From contig CANTUR010000286.1 of NCBI GenBank assembly GCA_947683625.1, positions 62,001 to 126,000 of the forward strand: a stretch of DNA of 64,000 nt, read 5' to 3'. This document shows, in pieces, positions 58,977 to 64,000 of this stretch (the first letter of the stretch is position 1; each line of letters begins with the position of its first letter). The position numbers and the translations under genes are program-made. This DNA comes from Mallotus nudiflorus. Lineage: Eukaryota > Streptophyta > Magnoliopsida > Malpighiales > Euphorbiaceae. The notes below the pieces were generated by a model. It ran no database searches. It was not told the origin of the DNA and saw only the letters and a list, made by a program, of their open reading frames with translations.

Positions 58977-59909
58977 TTATCTAATTCTATCAGATCTCCT
59001 CAGTGGCATTAGAAAAGCCTCATCTACCAGTGGTTGATCATGAACAACATCATTATCATTCTTAGATGGAATCTCAATGGGAGCATCTTCATCACCTACA
59101 TCTGGCGGAATAACTTCATTTTCATCTCTAACTTCCCTTGGTACCATTGTTGGAGGAACTAACTTCAAATTTGAATCATCTTCAAAGCTAGGGATGTTCT
59201 TCTCAACTCTGGCAATATCTTCGATTATTTTATCTTTAATAAACACAGCATCATGACTTCTATCAAGCTTGTTCGGGACTAGATCATAAAATCTATAGCC
59301 AAGTTGATCTTGACCATAACTAATGAATACACACTGTCATGTCTTGATATTAAGATTGAACCTCTCATCCTTACGAATATGCACAAAGGCTTTGCACCTA
59401 AAAACCCACAAATGACTATAGGAAACATCTTTTCCTGACCACACCCTTTCTGGAGTGTCAGACTATAAAGGAACACATAGTGAAAGGTTCAGCATATGCA
59501 CTGCTGTAAGTAAAGCTTCATCCCAAAATTTTTTAGGCAGCTTTGAATATGAGAGTAAAGATTTGACTCTCTCCATCAAAGTCCTATTCATCCTCTCAGC
59601 TAAACCATTCAACTGCGGTGTCTTTGAAGGTGTTATTTAATGTTGTATACTATGCTATTTACAATAAGCATTAAATGGTCCAGAATACTCTCCATGATTG
59701 TTTATCCGGATGCACTTCAGCTTCTTGCTTGTTTGTCTCTCCACCAGGGTATGAAATTCCTTAAAGCCATTTAGCACTTGATCTTTTGACTTTAAGGTGT
59801 ATGCCCACGTCTTTCGAGAATGATCATCAATGAAAGTAATAAAGTACTGACAACCACTAAGTGGCTTTGGCATTAGCCCACACAAGTCTGAATAAATTAA
59901 ATCCAACAC
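58977..59909 (-). pseudogene. Integrase core of the Copia element
   Basis: 59909-59655: LDLIYSDLCGLMPKPLSGCQ, FITFIDDHSRKTWAYTL, then CIRINNHGEYSGPF. The first catalytic Asp (SDL) is present. The second (normally TDNGGEY or SDNGGEF) is Asn here. Downstream 59640-59279 carries the family's end-of-core text in pieces. 59246-58977 is the acidic linker before RT, ending with a SDRIR-type motif (RRSDRIR). Confidence 0.8.
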
Positions 59910-59937
59910 ATTCTTTATTCTGGAAGAAGGAGAACTC

Positions 59938-60179
59938 TTGAAAGCAACTTTATTTTGCTATCCTGCAAGGCAATTAGCATATTTCTCTAGATGCACAAGA
60001 TCTACTCCGAATAACACATTTTTCTTGACCAACACTGTCATCCCTTTCTCACTCATGTGGTCAAGTCTTCTATGCCATAACTCAACTGTACTATCTTTCT
60101 CCATAGGATTCACCATGTCTTTAGAGATATTTGCATGCATAAAGTACAGTGTTGAGTCCTTTTTACCTCTAGCCACCAC
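59938..60179 (-). pseudogene. GAG-pre-integrase domain of the Copia element
   Basis: Reads STLYFMHANISKDMVNPMEK, STVELWHRRLDHMSEKGMTV, HLEKYANCLAG. The HH (WHRRLDHMSEKGM) and CxxC-type zinc-binding layout is recognisable, with the first Cys changed (KYANC). Confidence 0.8.
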
Positions 60180-60321
60180 CAGTGAGCCTTTAGTAAGTTC
60201 TATTGGCCGTTATGGAAGGTGTTGTAAAAACCTTTATCATTAAGCTTGCCTGTTTAGATCAAATTCATGCAAATATTTAGAAAATACTTGACATTCTTTA
60301 AGATCAGTCTTGTGCCATTTA

Positions 60322-60640
60322 TCATTTCAAACACACATCTCCTTCATTAGAAACTCTTATTCGATTGTCATTTCCCATCTTCACAAATCTAGAATCTCTT
60401 GGAGTATAGGATGAGAAGAATTCTCTTCGAGATGTAGCGTGAATAGAAGCACCACTGTCAATCACCCAGCTAGTCTTATGAGTAGTAAGATTAACAGTAT
60501 CATCATCAAAAAGGACATTGAATTCTCTGAGAAGATTTACTTCATCATCATCACTGCTATCATCTTTTCTCACATCTTTGCCTTTGTTCTTATCCTTGAA
60601 CTTTCGATAGAACTTCTTGATGTGGTCTTTCTTTTTATAG
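60322..60640 (-). pseudogene. Protease and zinc knuckle of the Copia element
   Basis: 60573-60322 reads TTHKTSWVIDSGASIHATSR, the Copia aspartic protease with intact DSGAS, then KMGNDNRIRV. Just upstream a degraded CCHC zinc knuckle reads ECHYYKKKDHIKKFYRK, where the first Cys and His remain. Confidence 0.85.
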
Positions 60641-60705
60641 TAATGGCATTCAATATTTACATACTTATTTAACTTTCGTCTGCTCTTATCTCTTTTCTTT
60701 GAGCT

Positions 60706-61333
60706 TCAAGTCTCTCTTCTCCCTCTAGAATTTACAACAAGGATATCTGAATGTATTGAAGAGGCACCCTTTGATCTACGTCTCAACTCTTCATTTAGAA
60801 TACCACTTTTGAAAAATTCTATATTCACTACACCATTTGGTGCAGAGTTTGTAAATGAAATCTTCAAACTATGACTCTGGCAGAGAAGCCAGTAACATAA
60901 GAACAAAAATTTCATTATCAAAATTTGTGCCCATTCTCGACAACTAATCCACGATCCTTTGCATTTCATTCAAATGATTGGTGATAGAAGAGTCTTCTCA
61001 ATATTTTACCTGTATTAATTTTATCTGATAAAATAATTTGTTGTTGTTGGTCTTTGAAGCATACAGCTCCTCAAGCCTATTCCACAAAGTCCATACTTGA
61101 GTTTCATTATAAATGTGGTTGTACACATTGTCTTCAACAAACTGTTGAATGTAGCCACACACTTGCTCATGCTCAAATGCCCATTCCTCATCCGTCTTGC
61201 CTTCGGGTTTTGTTGTAGCAAAAATCAGTAGATGTAACTTCATCATAAATAGGAGATCCTTCATCTTGTTTCTCCATATGTGATAATTTATACCATTTAA
61301 GTTGACCATCTTGCTAGTCTTAGCCTCCATCAT
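60706..61333 (-). pseudogene. gag of the Copia element
   Basis: Likely start at Met 61333 (MMEAKTSKMVNLNGINYHIW), typical of TNT1/Tork gag: N-G-x-NY-x-W, then FMMKLHLLIF, EDNVYNHIYN, WNRLEELYASKTNNNKLF. After a frameshift near 60985, 60969-60706 continues with SLPESHSLKI-type and ILNEELRRRSKGASS in the proper frame. Confidence 0.8.
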
Positions 61334-61388
61334 TGCAGTATTTAATAATACCTCCAGAACAAGAACCAGCGGCTCTGATACCACTTAT

Positions 61389-62057
61389 TGGGAAAATTAA
61401 CAGAGTTGGTGCAGCGGAATAATTTTTACATAGAAAAAATAAAATTACTGCAAAAATAATCAAACAAATAAATAAATAGAGGTGGTTAAATCAACCAATA
61501 TGTGAGTAAAATAGGCAATAAAATCTGACATATAAATAATAAAAATAATAATAAAAATGACAAATATTTTAACGTGGTTCACCCTTAATTTTTGGGCTAC
61601 GTCCATGGGATAAAATCAAAATAATTCTTTCACTATAAAAATAGTAAGTACAAGAGAGAGTATTCTCTAAATCAACACTAGAGATACAAAAAAAAAAACT
61701 CACCAAAACAGTGGCACTCAAAATGTTTCACAAACACCCCAAAAATAATTACTTCACTATTTTGTCACTCACCATTTGAGAAAAGAATTTTTTCCTAAAC
61801 TCTTTAAAACTCTCTCACACTCATCAAAACAAAAATTACTTTGACCCCTCTCACAAATACACACCTCACACTTCGAGCTTTTTTCCCTCACTCTCCATTG
61901 CTTACTTCTTCTTTTTTCTACTAAACTTCTCCATCCAAATGCCTTTATGAGAAACAAACAAAATAATTTTTTTTATTCAATAATTCAGTGTAGCAAAATA
62001 TGACCCTTTCTTTTTTTAAAAAAAATTTGTGGACTCCATTAGAAAGGATCCACAATA
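61389..62057 (-). repeat. 5' LTR of the Copia element
   Basis: About 669 bp. In minus sense it starts TATTGTGG (TG to TA) and ends TTTTCCCA next to the primer-binding site. It contains 'acgtggttcacccttaattt' (61571-61590), common in plant Copia leaders. A 62-codon open frame (61957-61769) is not a gene. Confidence 0.75.
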
Positions 62058-62269
62058 ATATCATTAAAAGTTGATATTAACAAAGAGAATTATTATGAAA
62101 AATGAGTTTATCTTATGGACGTAATGATAGTACAAAAAAGGGCATAAATATAAACTAATAAAAATAGCAATCAAATATTTCAAATAAATTTCAAGCTCAA
62201 TAATACAAAATGTAATCAATATATTAAAATATCATTAAAACTAAAAATTTATACTAACAAACAAAAATT

Positions 62270-63126
62270 GTTCTGAAGAGAATATATCAGTAGAAAAAAA
62301 TCATGACTCTTTGTTAAATATATTATAACTTATTCAGTAAATAAATAATTTTGAATTATAATTTGTATTTTTTAAAATTTTTTTAAAAATATTTGGTCTT
62401 GTTTAAATTTGTGAATATCAAGTGATATAACGAGTTTAATTTATACTTGACTCGATTGTAACGAATAAATTCTGAACTAGTCAAAACTCGACTTACACAC
62501 TTAAACAATCTTAATTTTACTCTTATAAAATAAATGTTCTTTTTAAATCTGACTTTTTATTATACTATTTTCTTTTTCATTCATTCTTTTCTCATATAAT
62601 ATTATTTGAACAAATCATTCTTTTTATCTCATCAACAACGTATCCTGACCTTAATACATCCAGCACAAAGCCACACAAATTCTAATGTTATAAGTAAATC
62701 ACTGTAACAAAAATTATAACAAAAATTTATAAAATCATTAAAAATTAATCTCTATTAGCATAAATTTTAACCAAATTAATTTTTATTTTAATATTAATAA
62801 CAAAAAAATAAAAGAAATTTAATGGCAAACATGCTGTAAGTAGACTATTAACTATGATGATGATAAGAAACTATTGTTGGTGTATGTGGATAATGGGAGG
62901 AAAGAGACTGATGTAAAATTAAAAGCAAATGATAAAATTAAAATAACTAACAATTGTATTATGCAACTCTTTAAACTTAACCAAACTAATAATTAGAACA
63001 TTAATTTTGAATCTTTAGTTATCCATATTATATTTTTCTTGCTTAATCATGCTAAGTTTCTTGATGCTTTTTTGATTTTTTGTTGGTGGGTTATATTATA
63101 TAGATGAGTTGGAATTGACATTGCAG
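62270..63126 (+). repeat. Duplicated NLR intron/exon module, copy 2
   Basis: Second copy of the module described at 55960-56750, ending with the intact acceptor 'acattgcag'. 62058-62270 is AT-rich with nothing recognisable. Confidence 0.7.
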
Positions 63127-63832
63127 GTTGCATGTCCAAATTTGAAGGTCATGAATGTTGATGATATGAGTAGTTTGAAATATATATGGCACAATCAACT
63201 CAGAGATGATGATTCTTTCAGCAAATTAAAATCATTAACCATTGATGATTGCTCAAAACTACTAACTATTTTTCCATTGAATGGTTTGAGAAGATTCCAG
63301 AGATTAGAGGAGTTGAACTTAAAAAATTGCTCTTCTGTGCAAGAAATATATCAAGTCCAGCAGTTCAATGATGCCGTAGTGAAATCTATTATGGTAGCTT
63401 TTGAGTTGAAAGATTTATATATATAATCTATACTCATTGAAGCATATATGGAATAAGACTTTGCAAGAGGTTTCTACTTTTGAAAAGTTACAATCACTTC
63501 ATGTTTCAAAGTGTGAGGATCTTAAATATATATTTCCATCCTCAATGGCTAGAAATCTTCCAAGACTCGAAAAGCTTGAAATAGTAGAGTGTGGAGTGCT
63601 GGAGATTATTGCAGAGGCAGAGTGTGCAGAACAATCCATCAATCCTTTCAAATTTCCTCAGATGCTTTCTGTTCGATTTTCAAATTTACAAAAGCTTATA
63701 AGCTTCTATCGAAGGATGCATGTAGAATTGCCAAACTTGAAATGTGCCGACGTGTATGGCTGTCACAAAGTAATAAAATTTGCAAACCAACGCAACATTT
63801 CGATTGGACAACCCATGTTTGTGGTTGATAAG
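63127..63832 (+). pseudogene. NLR LRR exon 3 with a frameshift
   Basis: From acceptor 63126 the frame reads VACPNLKVMNVDDMSSLKYI, WHNQLRDDDSFSKLKSLTID, LNGLRRFQRLEELNLKNCSS, then FELKDLYI and TAA (63424-63426). Adding one base, the text continues NLYSLKHIWNKTLQEVSTFE, KLQSLHVSKCEDLKYIFPSS, RRMHVELPNLKCADVYGCHK to FVVDK and a donor 'ataag|gtacaa' at 63832, phase 0. The LRR logic is seamless across the shift, so a 1-base insertion in the 'tatatataat' run is likely. It may be a real lesion or an assembly error. Confidence 0.8.
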
Positions 63833-64000
63833 GTACAAAAGCTTATTCATTTTTTTTAGTTTTCTAGAAAAATAAAAAGTTTATTCATCAAACAATGAGA
63901 AATTTTATTTTATTGAAAATTAAAAATTGGTCTTTGTGGTTGAAATTTTTTTTATTTTTTAATTTCTCCCTACCTTTTTTTTTTTGAAAATAAAAATTTA
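63833..64000 (+). other. Start of NLR intron 3
   Basis: AT-rich sequence after the donor. Further LRR exons, if any, lie beyond the window. Confidence 0.6.

Larger units (their letters stand above)
57243..62057 (-). mobile_element. Ty1/copia retrotransposon (Tork/TNT1-like), degenerate
   Basis: Sense is minus, opposite to the NLR. Right (5') LTR 61389-62057; primer-binding site 'tggtatcagagccgc' on the minus strand (about 61369-61383); gag, protease, integrase, RT, RNase H in Copia order; purine tract 'gggaggaggaaaa' (57343-57356 region, minus sense); left (3') LTR reduced to about 100 bp. Integrase before RT defines Copia. Numerous stops and Asp-to-Asn changes show it is dead. Confidence 0.85.
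54746..63126 (+). other. Intron 2 of the NLR (~8.4 kb), enlarged by duplication and a Copia insertion
   Basis: Contains AT-rich filler (54746-55950), a duplicated intron/exon block (55960-56750), the Copia element (57243-62057), and the second copy of the intron block (62270-63126). The acceptor 'acattgcag' at 63118-63126 looks good. Whether plants splice across this distance here cannot be judged. Confidence 0.6.

Overview
The window is nuclear DNA of a flowering plant, almost certainly a eudicot. It is strongly AT-rich, packed with plant-type LTR retrotransposons and MITEs, and carries one NB-ARC/LRR disease-resistance (NLR) locus of the RPS2 / At4g27190-like CNL type, split by introns. I cannot name the species. 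There are no bacterial operons, CRISPR arrays or recognisable tRNA/rRNA genes. Apart from the NLR, every protein-like stretch is a decayed transposon gene or a small host pseudogene.

Layout. 1-1.7 kb: 3' end of a Ty3/gypsy-type element with its LTR. 2.3-2.8 kb: a MITE with long inverted ends. 7.6-8.2 kb: two exon relics of a cysteine-rich-receptor-like kinase (minus strand). 8.8-14.5 kb: a three-layer nest, an old reverse-oriented LTR split by a TRIM-like mini-retrotransposon that carries a 3.3-kb solo LTR. 14.5-15.0 kb: a foldback MITE. 17.7-18.8 and 23.7-25.0 kb: two LTR copies of a Sirevirus-like Copia element. 20.0-21.6 kb: a Mutator-like element with long TIRs and a near-perfect 9-bp target duplication. 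21.8-22.4 kb: a GRF zinc-finger pseudogene. 25.6-35.3 kb: a degenerate Tat-lineage Ty3/gypsy element on the minus strand, with an extra antisense gene on the plus strand and a 90-bp minisatellite in its LTR.

35.4-37.0 and 48.1-49.0 kb hold related copies of a ~1-kb repeat. They flank a Ty3/gypsy element (37.0-47.9 kb, minus strand) that has both LTRs; its integrase is split by a 3.5-kb solo LTR with an exact 5-bp target duplication (CATAC). 49.3-50.7 kb is a foldback element of ~1.4 kb.

51.3-63.8 kb is the NLR. Exon 1 is open from 51550 to 54012 with intact P-loop, kinase-2, GLPL and MHD motifs, but the upstream coiled-coil part carries an in-frame TAG and a frameshift. Exon 2 (LRR) is intact. 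Intron 2 is ~8.4 kb and contains a decayed duplicate of the next LRR exon with a broken splice acceptor, plus a Copia (Tork/TNT1-like) insertion of ~4.8 kb. Exon 3 at 63.1-63.8 kb has a frameshift. The locus is therefore either a pseudogene or a truncated NLR made from the open 51550-54745 part.

All boundaries and relationships were judged by eye from the sequence. Family names come from recognised motifs, and no identity values were computed.
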